From the NCBI RefSeq assembly GCF_905171765.1, contig NC_053392.1, forward strand, positions 109,698,465 through 109,762,464: 64,000 nt of DNA, written 5' to 3'. Shown here one piece after another: positions 1 to 10,203 of this stretch. The notes under the pieces were generated by a model. The model was not told where the DNA came from. It saw nothing but the letters and a program-made list of their open reading frames with translations, and did no database searches. The translations under genes and the position numbers were made by a program. Origin of the DNA: Bufo bufo. Lineage: Eukaryota; Chordata; Amphibia; Anura; Bufonidae. Every line of letters begins with the position of its first letter. Position 1 is the stretch's first letter.

Positions 1-536
1 CGGTCTGATATTGATGACCTATCTTGAGGATAGGTCATCAGTAGTAAAAACAGGACAACCCCTTTAACAGCAGGACTGGAGGAAATGGGTTAGGTTGAGA
101 ATTTGGCATGGGGGGGAAACATTTAAATTTTTGCCTCAGGCAGCAGAAAGGCTAGGTGCACCCCTGACCCTTGCCATAAAGCACTGAAGGAAGGTGGGGG
201 GGAGGGGGGCCCAAGCTGAACTCTTGCACCAGAGCCCATGAGCCTTTAGCTACGCCCCTGATTATCGCTTATCTACAAAATGAGCCAACTTAACTTTCTC
301 TGTCGGATTGCGCCTCATTACTTCTTAAATACTGACCATAACAGAGGCAACCTGACAGAACGTCCTATTCCTGTTATATGTATACGCTGATGACTGTTAT
401 GCATACCTATCTTTGTAACAATCTCTGTTTAATAACACTGTGAAAAATTTATAAAAATATACTTGAAAAGAAAAAAAAAAGATTATACAACTATACAACC
501 TTGTCTTATGAATCAAAAACAAGGCAACTTTTCCAT

Positions 537-579
<43 letters not shown>

Positions 580-1085
580 TTATTATTTTTTTAAATATTT
601 TTTTTTAAATACCACCACTTTTTTTTAAATACCAAGTCAAAACAAAACTACTCGCTTTACCTAACCTAACCCTAGCCCCAAACTACCTAATCCATCACCC
701 TTCACCCAGGGCTGACCTCCGCCTCATGTCTCTATGATGTCCTCATAGTTCGAGGCCCGCCCTTCCTCCACCACCCTCATCTAGCCCCTCGCCACATGTC
801 CTCCCATGTCCGCATAGATGCAGGCCTCCCGACTCATAAACACACGTAAAAACACCCCCGCCTCCCTCACCCACCCAACCTAACCAACCCCAGCTCTCCC
901 TATCTCTAATATTACACATAAACATAACAACCAACATGACTACATGACTACATAACTACATAACTGTACAATCTTCCCGAAGGCCCAAGTTCGGTCTTTG
1001 TAAGCCTTTTTTCAAAGCTCCATCATGTTACAAAACAAAAATCTAAGGTGAAAGCATCAGCCCACCACCAGGAACAGTGTGACTA
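1..1085. other. AT-rich sequence without a gene
   Basis: No coding feature is supported here. The stretch holds a TA dinucleotide run (about 541-570) followed by T-rich sequence to about 630, then a C-rich stretch (660-930) with scattered CCTAACC-like words that are too irregular to be telomeric. The last 120 bases may be the 3' untranslated part of the minus-strand LINE that follows; I cannot fix that boundary. Confidence 0.5.
541..570. repeat. (TA)n microsatellite
   Basis: Uninterrupted TA dinucleotide run followed by a T-rich tract. Seen directly in the sequence. Confidence 0.95.
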
Positions 1086-1088
1086 GAC

Positions 1089-2210
1089 TTACGGTATGCT
1101 AAAAGAAAAGCCTCTCCAGAGGAGAGAGGCCCTACTGGTACTCAGTCTCTCATACTCAAGAGAACGCACCTTCACCAAGTCACCCAGGATGTTCCTATAA
1201 ACCTCGTTCTGCTGCATAGAGACTAAACACCGTGCATTCCACGTGTAGAACCTAACCACTATGCTGACTAGAAAAACTGTGCACGGGTCCCTCCTTCCCA
1301 GGTGTCTGTGCACTCCATAGGCCCACTCCGCATAGGAGAGGCTGGCTAACCTAGACCAGCCAATGGAAGCTCCCACCCGTTTGTAAACCTTCGTAGTAAA
1401 GGGACAATGAAGCAGGAAGTGCTCCATACTTTCCAGTATGGAGCCACACTCCTCCCGGGGACAACCCCTTTCCCCGGAGTTCCTGTACTTCAAATTGTCC
1501 CTTACATACAGCCTCCCATGAAAGCAGCGCCAAGCCAAGTCCCAAAACTTCAAGGGGATCCTTGCAGAATTTAGCAACTGTAACCCCTTGTCTAGATCCC
1601 GGCTTGGGCAATCTTTGAGGGCCAGGGGAGTTTGAAAGTGGGACCACAAGACCCTCTCGTCAAGGGATTTCCTTAACAGAGTCCTGATTTCCCTTACTTC
1701 CAAACCCCACCGGCGGATCACCTTCAGAATCGGGGTGACATAAGCCGGAATATATCTGTGAGGCATACGCAAGTCCTTCACTTGCCCTCCTGTCTCCCAT
1801 TCCTGGAAGAAAGGCCGAAACCACCCCTTGCAGGAGACTATCCACAGAGGAGCCCTATCCAACCAGAGGTTTGCCAAATTCACCTTAACAAAGGTGTTCA
1901 CAAGAAACACCACGGGGTTGACCATAGATAACCCCCCTAGTCTCCTCGTACGGTAGGTCACCTCTCTCTTGATCAGGTTCAGCCTATTCCTCCATAAGAG
2001 CTGGAAGAACAGGCTATAAACCCGAGTCCAGAGAGGCTCTGGCAAGATACACACACTGCACAAATAGATCAGCAAAGGGAGAAGGTAAGTCTTGATTAGA
2101 TTCACCCTTTCTCTGAGAGTCAAAGACCAACTCCCACCACTTCCACTGGTCAACCTTCTGAGTGGCGATCTTAAGCCTGCTGTCTCAATTTGGGGTGGGA
2201 TAATCCCCAT
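1089..2210 (-). pseudogene. Tx1-type LINE ORF2, C-terminal part
   Basis: A 373-codon open stretch forms the C-terminal third of ORF2, downstream of the polymerase domain. Its start (…RERVNLIKTYLLPLLIY…) is the region after the RT thumb shared by L1 and Tx1 elements. Near residues 248-269 it has a C-x4-C ... H-x4-C cluster (CPREEC ... HFLLHC), the zinc-finger-like motif typical of the ORF2 C-terminus. The open frame lost its link to the RT domain through a frame change near 2210-2239. Its role in the live element would be RNA binding during target-primed reverse transcription; this copy cannot make a full protein. Confidence 0.75.
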
Positions 2211-2238
2211 AGCCGAAATGGATCCCTAGGACTTTGGC

Positions 2239-2877
2239 TTACGACTGGGGCCCTGGAAGGGTGTCCGGGAGATTGAAAACTGGATCACCCCCTCCCAGCC
2301 AGAGACTCTCACACTTATCACGATTGATCATGGACGCGGATGCCTCCGAGTAGCGTTCCACCTCAGACATCACGTATTCCACCTCCCCTCTCGAGGACAC
2401 GAAAATGGTGACATCATCAGCGTACGCTACTGGCCTTAGAGTGGCTTCCAGTGCTGCCAGATCCATCCCGACTCCCGCCAACAGCCCACGATTAATCCTC
2501 TTAAGAAAGGGATCAATCGCGAACACGTATAAAAGAGGGCTCAAAGGACAACCCTGGCAAACGCCAGACACAACCTCAAAAGAGCAGCCAGACCAAATGT
2601 TCACAAGCGAGAAACTCTCCGCCCCTGCATACAAGATCTTTAACCAATCGACAAACCCTCCCGGCAGGCCATATTTCAGGAGGACCGACCAGAGGTCCTC
2701 ATGGTTCACCCGATCAAATGCCTTTGCCTGATCTAAGGACAGCATGTACCCCTTCCAGTGACCCGCCCTACTCTGCTCCACTGCCTCTCGGACACCGAGC
2801 ACAGCACTAAAAGTGCTGCAGCCTGGAACCGAGCAATGCTGGGCCACCAAAAGGAGTTGGGGTGCAAACTTCACCAA
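2239..2877 (-). pseudogene. Tx1-type LINE reverse transcriptase, palm region
   Basis: This 212-codon frame carries the core of a non-LTR reverse transcriptase. The first catalytic aspartate lies in LSLDQAKAFDRV (about residues 47-58), the template-grip block in GVCQGCPLSPLLY, and the catalytic pair in VAYADDV (about residues 151-157). These are the A, B and C blocks of LINE polymerases. The preceding RT segment is in another frame at 2971-3438 and the C-terminal segment at 1089-2210, so at least two frameshifts break the protein. Confidence 0.85.
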
Positions 2878-2970
2878 CCTGTTGAACAGTATCTTGGCCA
2901 GAATCTTTCTGTCCGTATTGAGAAGTGCTATGGGACGCCAGTTCTCAATACGGCTTGGATCTTTACCCTT

Positions 2971-3438
2971 TCACAGAAGGATCAGAGTTGACCTCCTCAT
3001 TGACTTCGGCAGATTGCCCGAGGATAGACACTCATTAAAAACCTCAGTCAAGACGGGACTTAAAGAGTCCTTAAAGGTCTTATAAAACTCAGATGTTAAG
3101 CCATCTGGACCTGGCGACTTCTTCAGAGCTAACCCTTCGATCACCAGGATTACTTCATCCTTCCTGATCTCCTGCACCACAACGTCAAAAGAGAGGTGAG
3201 CTCCTGACTCAGGGGTGATTTCAGCCAGGAAAGCCAACATCTTGTCCCGATCCAGATCCCTCTTTACCAAGAGGCACGAGTAGAAGGATCTGACGATTTC
3301 CAGGATCCCTGATCTGGACCTGTTCAGAGATCCTGTACTATTGACCAGTCCTGTCACCAACTTACTACTCACTGACATCTTGCAGTTTCTGTAGGGGTCG
3401 GGCGAGCGGTACTTCCCAAAATCCCTCTCAAAAACCAA
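2971..3438 (-). pseudogene. Tx1-type LINE ORF2, linker and start of RT
   Basis: The frame ends in a block reading ...KKSPGPDGLTSEFYKTF..., the conserved entry of LINE reverse transcriptases (block 0/1, where PGPDG is near invariant), followed by ...SMRRSTLILL, the K/R...I/L-L-L strand that comes before the catalytic core. It therefore joins the endonuclease to the polymerase. It stops where the frame shifts into the 2239-2877 segment. Confidence 0.75.
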
Positions 3439-3459
3439 AGATGTGTGCCTATCATACTG

Positions 3460-3923
3460 TTACCTCTTGAGCAAACATTTCACCCTTGAGATATTCTCAT
3501 GGCTACCACCAGTCGAGACCAGATGCTCGAGTTTCCTCCTCAGACCCTGATACAGGCGGTACCTGTCCAGGGACCTGAGGCTCAAAAGGTGGCGGAATAA
3601 CTTTGCCGCCCGATCTTTGAATATCTCCCACCACTCAGACTTAGTATCACAGAGATCCAGTAAAGCTACCTGACTGAAGGAAGTCCTCAAAGGATTGTCT
3701 CACCTCTGCTTCCTCCAGGACGCCTGAATTTAGTTTCCAGTAACCTCTTCCCATTTGGGGGGACTATGAAATATTCAAAGAAAACATAATCAGACAGTGG
3801 TCGGAGAATTCTACCTCCACAACCTTTAAAGGCGAGAAAGTAGCCTCCTCCTTTAAAAAAAAACCTTTCTACCTCTATAGTAAGTGAATCCCCCATGGCC
3901 TGGGGTATGCCTGGTGTGGACAT
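3460..3923 (-). pseudogene. Tx1-type LINE ORF2, region between endonuclease and RT
   Basis: Two overlapping minus-strand frames (3460-3690 and 3687-3923) cover this part. I recognise no catalytic motif; the first contains a charged helical stretch (…WWEIFKDRAAKLFRHL…) typical of the spacer between APE endonuclease and RT in L1/Tx1 proteins. Assigned from position between two recognised domains. Confidence 0.5.
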
Positions 3924-4431
3924 CTACCAGACGAGCCTCACTAGCTACACAAAATGCTGTCATAAGCCAGCCGGTCTCTGGCACCTCCCCTACCTTGTGA
4001 TGGTATTGAAGTCCCCTCCAAAGACCACCTGCCGACTCGTAAAAAGAAAAGGCTTGATCCTCATAAAGAGACTTTTTTTTGTCCCATTTGGACTGGGGGC
4101 CATAGATGTTTATTAGGTGCAGTTCCTGTCCCTTCATGAGGACATCCAGGATCAAACACCTCCCCATTTCTAATTCAATCATTCGTCAGCATTCTACTGG
4201 TGCGGTAAGAAGGACCGCTACTCTGCTATACGGCTCAGCCGCAAGAGACCAATAGGAAGGCCCTGATCTCCACTCCTTCTTGGCTTTATAGATTGCCGCC
4301 AAATCTGACAGCAGGGTCTCTTGCAAAAACAAAATGTCAGCTTCAACTCGGCTGAGAAAATCAACGGCTGTGAAACGAGCCGCATCTGACTTAATGTTGG
4401 CCGCCAGTGTCAGCAGAGTGGGTACCGCCAT
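3853..4431 (-). pseudogene. Tx1-type LINE AP-like endonuclease
   Basis: Two frames (4186-4431 and 3853-4182) together give an apurinic-type endonuclease. The upstream one begins with the NIKSD block and continues to the LQET motif with the catalytic glutamate (about residues 12-38). The downstream one has LHLINIYGPQ, the conserved strand before the catalytic tyrosine/aspartate region, and RLVDVHTRHTPG near its end. In active elements the enzyme nicks target DNA to prime reverse transcription. The frames are shifted against each other, so this copy is inactive. Confidence 0.75.
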
Positions 4432-4445
4432 ACAGAGTGATTAAA

Positions 4446-5054
4446 TTAGACGGCCTTCTTCCCACCCTTCTCAACTCTCTTCCCCCTCCCGGGACGGTCT
4501 TCTAGAGCGGCACGACCTCTCTTGAGGGAGACAGTGGTGTCCATCTCATTCGCCACCACCTCCTGCCCCCTCTCCGCCTGGCGCCTCTCCCTCCGCCTCT
4601 GCCGGGACGGACCATTTCTGTTCTTCACCGACCCCTCAACTCTACTGTCTTTGCCAGCACCCGCCTCAGCCAAAGGGACCTCCTGGCCCGCTCCTGCATG
4701 AGCTCGGGCCGCATTGACCTCAGAGAGAGGACAGCGACTGAAAGGGTTGCATCTAATCTCCTCACAAGATGCGGCTAGATGACCTGTCCCCCCACACAGC
4801 GTGCACTTCTGCACTTGGCAGCTGGCGCTGAAGTGTGTGGGGCTGCCGCACTTGTGACAGAGCTTAGGATGCCCGCTGTAAAAGACCAAGATCCTGTCAC
4901 AGCCGATAAAGGCAGATAATGGGATGTGGAAAACCGTACTCCCCAGATGTTTGAGTTTCATGCTATACGTCCAGGCACCCAACCAAATGCCAAACTCATC
5001 CAGGTTCTTGGATGGAACTCCCTGGACCTCTCCGTACCTGCCCAGCCAGGTCAT
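4446..5054 (-). pseudogene. Tx1-type LINE ORF1 C-terminal zinc-knuckle region
   Basis: A 202-codon frame with two clear retroviral-type CCHC knuckles, C-x2-C-x4-H-x4-C, at about residues 67-80 and 85-98, followed by a very basic and glutamine-rich tail (…RQRRRERRQAERG…). This is the nucleic-acid-binding part of the ORF1 protein of Tx1-like elements, expected to coat the element RNA. It lies immediately upstream of the endonuclease on the same strand, as expected for ORF1 before ORF2. Confidence 0.8.
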
Positions 5055-5228
5055 GATGTCGACATAAGAGAGTTACTCGTTACGGGTCAGCACGGTCACT
5101 CTCTTTACCTCACTCTGGTGGGTTATCGCTTTTGCAAGGAAACCACGCCAGTCCAGCTTGTTCTTCACCAGCTCATATCCGGACCAGAAGAGCACTAGGC
5201 CCTCTGGCCGGACAAAACTGAGGTCAAA

Positions 5229-5764
5229 CTACTTGGAGCCATACAGATGGATAAAGGCAAAAATGTCCGTTGCCTTGAAACCCATCCCAAACAGGAGCTC
5301 CGCTACCCTCTTTCTTGTAGGGCACGCTTCCTCGCTACACCATGTGAGACAGACCACATTCCGTCTGACTCCAGGGCCGGTTGTGGGTGAAGACCAGGCA
5401 GTCTCGCCCCCGCTTTGCTCTCGGAAAGCCATCATGCCATGTCTGTTTATCCAGAATGACAGATCCACCTTCTTCGGTGATGGAGCTCTCCCCCTTTTTG
5501 AGGGCCTCCAGGAGTCGTCGCTGCAAGTCAACATCACCGGACTGAGAGAGTGAGGAAGCCACCGAAGACAGCCTCTCCCCCCCCTATGGCCGCAGCCACA
5601 CTGGCATAACTTCTGCCAGGCACTACGGACACAGGAGTGGCAGCCGAGCCAGACCCCTCCCCCCCTACTCTACCTACAGCAGGAGTTGCCCCAGACTCCC
5701 CTGAAGGGGCTACGCAAGGGGCCCCCGCCACTTTTAAAGTGGCCGGCCGACCCCCCGCTCTCAC
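5229..5764 (-). pseudogene. Tx1-type LINE ORF1, N-terminal/middle part
   Basis: Minus-strand frames at 5229-5537, 5335-5562 and 5534-5764 overlap in different registers and lead into the zinc-knuckle frame. The 5534-5764 frame is alanine/glycine-rich with a GRSYASVAAA segment, a pattern often seen before the gag-like fold of Tx1 ORF1. Frame breaks prevent a single assignment. Call based mainly on position. Confidence 0.45.
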
Positions 5765-6374
5765 CCCCCATCAGGATCCAGAGCAGCACCTAAAACACCA
5801 TTAGCATCAAAAACACCATTAACATCATTAACATCACTGTTACTCTGGGCAACTACTTCTGCAGTGGCCACCTCCATTTCACCATCCCCCCCCCCCCCCA
5901 AATACACAGCTGGGCCAGTGGGGACAGTGGGGACCTTAGCCTTCACCTCCACAGCTTTTGCAGCTGTCTCATTGGCTTCATTGGCTTTGTCCTGATGGGC
6001 CAGATGGACTTGAACCTCTGCCACAATCTTCTCCACCCCCCCTCTCCTGAGGAGGATAGAAGAGATGCAGCAGAATCAACAGCCTTAAAAACCTTGTATA
6101 TCATTGCAGTCTTAGCAATATTTTTGGCAATACTCTTAGCAGTCTTAGCATTCTTAACAATCTTCTTGGTATCCTTATCACCAGCAGGGCCTCTCTGCTC
6201 CGCCGCTCTGGGCCGGCGTGCCGTGGAACTAATGTCCCCAGCTAGCTTCGCAGACACGCCCACGTGACCGTCACATGACAGGCGAAAGGTCCTAGATCCA
6301 CCATAACATAAAGGAAGCATATAAACCTTATATATACCTAGTATCTCCAACCACCAATATGTAGATGGGGACAA
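5761..6374 (-). pseudogene. Probable 5' end of the Tx1-like LINE (ORF1 start/5' UTR)
   Basis: Minus-strand frames 5761-6036 and 5943-6374 contain low-complexity Lys/Ala/Val-rich protein (…KIVKNAKTAKSIAKNIAKTA…) from a degenerate triplet-like repeat. No known domain is visible. It may be the ORF1 N-terminus or 5' UTR of the LINE; the upstream element edge near 6374 is a guess from where the next element begins. Confidence 0.35.
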
Positions 6375-6718
6375 AAAATATGTCTCTCACACACCTAATC
6401 ATATTATAGGAAGCTAGGTGAATTATCTAATAAACATCAGATAAAAGTTACTTACATATCCATGCATACCTTATGATGGATAAATTATGATCGAATTGTC
6501 AATAGACATTGGCTTAAAGGAAAAAAGGAAAAAGGCAATGGATGGAACAATGAGTATCAGTATATATATATATGGAGCAAGTGACCATAATAAAAAGTTG
6601 TACCCCAAAGGGGACAGATGATTTGAGTGCAGAAAAGGTGTAAAAAAATATATATATACCTTAAAATACCGTATAAAAACATAATATACTGAATCGGACA
6701 GCAATATATGAAGCTATT

Positions 6719-7267
6719 CTACCTATCTACACTGTTTACATTAAATTCAATGCTGAGTCCCTGGGGTTGTAAGGATTGTAATGTAAATATCCATTTTAAC
6801 TCTTTCTTTCTCAACATACGCTCCCTATCACCACCTCTCTTGGGAACCTGAACAGAGTCGATGACCCGAAATCTCAGCTGGCTGACAGAGTGTCCACAAT
6901 CAATGAAATGTTTTGCCACCGGCTTGTCTATCATTTTTTTCTTTATAGTAATTTTGTGTTTGTTGATGCGTTCCCTAATTTCCATGGTCGTTTCTCCCAC
7001 ATAGATCAAGCTGCAAGGGCAAACAATCATGTAAATGACAAACCTAGACCGGCACGTGTAATATTCTGTAATGTTAAATTTCTTACCACTGTATGAGTGA
7101 ACAAAAGTGTTCCCTTTTAGCATGTTCCCACAATTACAACAACCCAAACATGGGAAATTCCCTGTCTTTCTGGGCTTCAGATAGGTCTGACCCCCTCTGC
7201 TAACATCATCTATGTCGGTCTTAATAAGTTTGTCATGCAGATTAGTGCCCCGTTTATATACCATCAA
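6719..7267 (-). pseudogene. Penelope GIY-YIG endonuclease domain
   Basis: The 182-codon frame starts with the linker of the PLE protein, including a CLGCCNCGNM cysteine cluster (about residues 40-49) like the zinc-binding linker of Penelope-like proteins. It then reads FVIYMIVCPCSLIYVGETT (about residues 76-94), matching the GIY...YVG core of the GIY-YIG nuclease fold, followed by R-x3-H (about residues 103-108) and a conserved H-x-C-G-H block (AKHFIDCGH). In live elements this domain nicks DNA for target-primed reverse transcription. It is out of frame with the RT upstream. Confidence 0.8.
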
Positions 7268-7321
7268 TGGCGGGTTGTCAAATTCACCTACTGTAGGTAG
7301 GCCCCTATGTAAAATATGCCA

Positions 7322-8008
7322 CTACCTTCTCAAAATCTGTGCTATATCAGCACTGTGATTGCCATAGGTGGATACAAACGGGATGAGTCCAGCATTCATT
7401 CTCCTAGGAGCAGCTTGAAAGGTGGACACTCTGTCAACCAAGAAGATTCTGGTCCTCGACCTGTGTAGCAACCTGCCTGGATATCTTCTGTTGGAAAATT
7501 TGTTACACATCTCATCAATGCGGTTCATGAACATATCATCATCAGATACCACTCGCCTCACATGCAGCATCTGGCTCCAAGGCAAGGAGTCAAGCATGCG
7601 GCGTAGATGACTACCGTCATGTCTTAGAAGATTGTTCCTATCTGTAGGCTTCTTGTACAAATCCGTTTTTAACTCACCTCCCTCCAGGTATACCCTGACA
7701 TCAAGAAACTGCAACTCCTCCGAAGAGGCCGTCACCGTGAATTGAAGTCCGGGTACTCCATTGTTAAGATGTTGGTGGAACTCATTCAAGGAGTCCATCG
7801 AGCCACTCCAAATCATGAAAATGTCGTCGATGTAGCGCCACCAGCACAGGACCCACTGATGAAATTGTGATGCGTATACCAGTTTGTCCTCGACCTCCGC
7901 CATGAATATGTTGGCATAAGTTGGTGCCACGTTGGACCCCATGGCCACACCGCGTGTCTGTTGGTAAAAGGTGTTGCCAAAGAGAAAATAGTTCCTCTTG
8001 AGGACCAA
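7322..8008 (-). pseudogene. Penelope RT, catalytic C-terminal half
   Basis: Contains the Penelope signature QTRGVAMGSNVAPTYANIFM (about residues 18-37) and the catalytic YIDDIFMIW (about residues 59-67). Downstream NNLLRHDGSHLRRM corresponds to the thumb region of Penelope RT. The frame is offset from the N-terminal half at 8011-8778, so the polymerase is broken in the middle. Confidence 0.85.
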
Positions 8009-8010
8009 CT

Positions 8011-8778
8011 CTAGGAGGTCGAGGACAAAATGGCATCAAGAGTGAGTCCCGTGCTGGCCAGGGCCACATCGACAACATTTAATCCATAATCATGCATAAT
8101 GGACGTATACAGAGACACCACATCAAAACTTACCAGATAGAAGTGGGTAGGTAAAGTGATCTCACTTAATTTAATTAGAAAATGTCCCATATCTCTGACA
8201 TAGGAGGGAGCTGAGGTTGCGTGGACACGGAGCAGTCTATCCAAGAATATAGCAATATTGCTAAAGATAGATCCCCTGCCAGACACAATGGGTCTGCCCG
8301 GGGGGTCAACCAATCGCTTGTGTATCTTAGGGAGGACATAAATCAGCGGGGTGATGGGGAACGGTACTTTAAGAAACTGACATAGGTCTGAATCAATAAT
8401 TCCTCGTGACTGTGCTGTGTCAACAATATCCATCACCACCCTGGCATTCTCCCATTTGGGGTCCTGTTTCAGTATTTCATAAACCTCACCATCACCCAAC
8501 TGCCTATGTATCTCCCTTATGTATCTGTCTGTGTCCATGACAACCACAGCTCCCCCCTTGTCGGCTGGTTTGATGGCGATGTCTCTGTTTTGTGTCAATA
8601 TCTTGAGGGCTTCCCTCTCTTTATATGACATGTTAGGATTATAATTTAGCTGCCTGCTACGTTCTTGCAGACTTCTAATCTGTTTGTTGCCTATTTGGAT
8701 ATAAGATTCCACAATATGATTATTGTGTGGAGGCATGAAGTGCCTCTTGTTACTTAGCTCATACTTGGCCAATGACAA
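8011..8778 (-). pseudogene. Penelope RT, N-terminal half
   Basis: Begins with the upstream PLE region and reaches the diagnostic KPADKGGAVVVMD block (about residues 71-83), then YVLPKIHK, GRPIVSG and FDVVSLYTSI, the last holding the first catalytic aspartate of the RT. These motifs place it with Penelope-like elements rather than LTR or LINE polymerases. A stop at 8011-8013 plus frame change separates it from the YIDD half. Confidence 0.85.
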
Positions 8779-8939
8779 GGTTTCTATTATTAACCATAGA
8801 CAGCCTGATTGGAGCTCAGGCCGTTTTAATTGCTACACATGTGTTGATTTGATTGAGCCCTCAGCTGATTGGCTCTACTATGTCACAGGAGTGGCCACTT
8901 TGGTGTATATATGATTGCCCACTTTTTTGTATCTGTATA

Positions 8940-8975
8940 CTTGATAAAGGCTACTGCATAGCCGAAACGTCGTAT
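8940..8975 (+). ncRNA. Hammerhead-like core, degenerate
   Basis: The plus strand shows TTGATAA (8941-8947), a five-pair stem GGCTA/TAGCC with a five-base loop (8949-8963), then GAAAC (8964-8968). This is the order of a type III hammerhead ribozyme (CUGANGA, stem II, GAAA, short stem III). Two core bases differ from consensus, so activity is unlikely. It lies near the 5' edge of the PLE but on the strand opposite to the RT. Penelope-like elements are known to carry hammerheads in their terminal repeats. Confidence 0.35.
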
Positions 8976-9037
8976 CTCTTTGTGTGTGCACTCTTGGCTC
9001 CCAATAAATAGTCACACCGGACATGCTGCTGTGAACC

Positions 9038-9276
9038 TTTTTGCTATCTCCTACTGTTAAATGGGCGGTCACTGTGAAAGTCACTGTTAAAGGGGCGGTC
9101 ACTGTAAAGGTCACTGTAAAAGGGGCGGTCACTGTTAAAGGGGCGGTCACTGTGAAAGTCACTGTTAAAGGGGTGGTCACTGTGAAAGTCACTGTTAAAG
9201 GGGCGGTCACTGTGAAAGTCACTGTTAAAGGGGCGGACACTGTGAAAGTCACTGTTAAAGGGGCGGTCACTATTAA
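9038..9276. repeat. 30-bp minisatellite, segment 1
   Basis: Tandem copies of a 30-bp unit (GGGGCGGTCACTGTGAAAGT followed by CACTGTTAAA), with occasional 18-bp short units. Open frames on both strands through this array are a by-product of a unit length divisible by three. It ends at a TTAA where a piggyBac-like element is inserted, and continues at 12665. Confidence 0.95.
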
Positions 9277-9858
9277 CCTCTTATGGACACATGGCGTATC
9301 GGTACGGCATGTTGTGTATTTACATTTAGTCTAAGACTACTAGTTGCCTGCTCTTGACATGTGCGTATTTTATTATTGGTATTTTATTTATATAAGGTAA
9401 AATTTAGCTTTTATTATTTATTTATTTAATAAATAGTGAGCACTTATATCTAACCTACTTAATTAAAACTCTCTACAGTGGACCCTTTGTGTGCTAGATT
9501 TGCGTTAATTTTCCTCTTGTAATTGCTGGTATTGCAGTGGCGGCGTGTTTTTAGACTATCTGTCTTATAGCTAACTGCTTCTATGTGCACCTACTGTGCT
9601 TGCTGTGGCGACGCTGTTACTTCCTATACTGCCTACCAGCTTTTCAGTGTCTGTACTGGCTGACACATTGGTATAACATTTTAACTCAGATTTTTAACTG
9701 TGATTGTAGCTATTCGATTGCTACACTTGCTGCCTTCTAAATATCTCCTAGCTCTGGTTCTGATGCTGTACTTGATATCTGATGGCGGCGCAATCGCTTA
9801 CTAAGCTACCTAATAGCTACTCGGTAGCTGGCACACTGCTGTAGTCTAAAAAACGAAT

Positions 9859-10025
9859 CACTGCCTCCGGACATGTTTCGCCATATACATGGCGTCTTCA
9901 GGGGATCGGGCAGTCTGCACAGAGGTTGGCGTTAACCAAAACATCTGGTTAACGCCAACCTCTGTGCAGACTGCCCGATCCCCTGAAGACGCCATGTATA
10001 TGGCGAAACATGTCCGGAGGCAGTG
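9859..10025. repeat. Perfect inverted repeat, 79-bp arms, 9-bp loop
   Basis: Arms 9859-9937 and 9947-10025 are exact reverse complements by eye, separated by 9 bases. Each arm carries CTGAAGA, a GCCAT/ATGGC stem and GAAACATGTC, i.e. a hammerhead-like core, one on each strand. Perfect arms suggest a recent origin or correction. Confidence 0.9.
9983..10014 (+). ncRNA. Hammerhead-like ribozyme motif (mirrored at 9870-9901, minus strand)
   Basis: CTGAAGA (9983-9989) fits the CUGANGA core, followed by one extra C, a five-pair stem II GCCAT/ATGGC with loop GTAT, then GAAA (10005-10008) and ACATGT-C. The self-complementary six bases after GAA are like the very short stem III of Penelope hammerheads, which favours cleavage as a dimer. 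The extra base before stem II is the main departure from consensus. The same motif sits on the minus strand in the left arm. Confidence 0.45.
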
Positions 10026-10203
10026 AGTAGTTGTAAAGGGATTAGACCCCCAAAAGTTGAAGTCCCAAAGTGGGACAAAAAATAAAGTTAAAAAAAAGTT
10101 TAAAAAATAAAGTTTGCCCCCAAAAATGTAAAAGTTTAAAGTAAAAATAAACAAAAACTTAATTTTCCCCAAATAAAGTAAAAAAAAATTGGTAAAAAAT
10201 AGG

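Larger units (their letters stand above)
1086..6374 (-). mobile_element. Tx1-clade (L1-like) non-LTR retrotransposon, degenerate
   Basis: A minus-strand LINE of about 5.3 kb. Read right to left it has an ORF1 with CCHC zinc knuckles (about 6374-4446), then an ORF2 with AP-like endonuclease (4431-3853), reverse transcriptase with YADD (3438-2239) and a C-terminal cysteine/histidine finger (2210-1089). This order and the two-ORF layout with knuckles in ORF1 match the Tx1/L1 group known from Xenopus and fish. The reading frame changes many times, so the copy is dead. Both ends are approximate and no target duplication was found. Clade assignment rests on protein resemblance, not on a tree. Confidence 0.8.
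6380..9035 (-). mobile_element. Penelope-like element with GIY-YIG endonuclease, degenerate copy 1
   Basis: Minus-strand retroelement with a Penelope-type RT (8778-7322) followed by a GIY-YIG endonuclease (7267-6719). RT-then-GIY-YIG is diagnostic of endonuclease-bearing Penelope-like elements, here closest in look to the Neptune/Poseidon-type vertebrate elements. The RT is split by a frame change at about 8008-8011 and the endonuclease is in a further frame. The left edge (about 6380) is approximate; the right edge (about 9035) abuts the 30-bp minisatellite. No clear target duplication seen. Confidence 0.8.
9320..10028. mobile_element. Penelope-type terminal insertion with palindrome
   Basis: Comparison with the other piggyBac-like copy shows that this stretch is an insertion: the sequence before about 9320 and after about 10028 corresponds to neighbouring positions there. 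The insert carries no coding region. Its right end is the perfect 79-bp-arm palindrome at 9859-10025, which holds hammerhead-like cores as found in Penelope-like termini. Left edge approximate. Confidence 0.5.

Noticed and set aside
660..700. Telomere-like CCTAACCCTAG words
   Set aside because: Only a few irregular words without a CCCTAA array.
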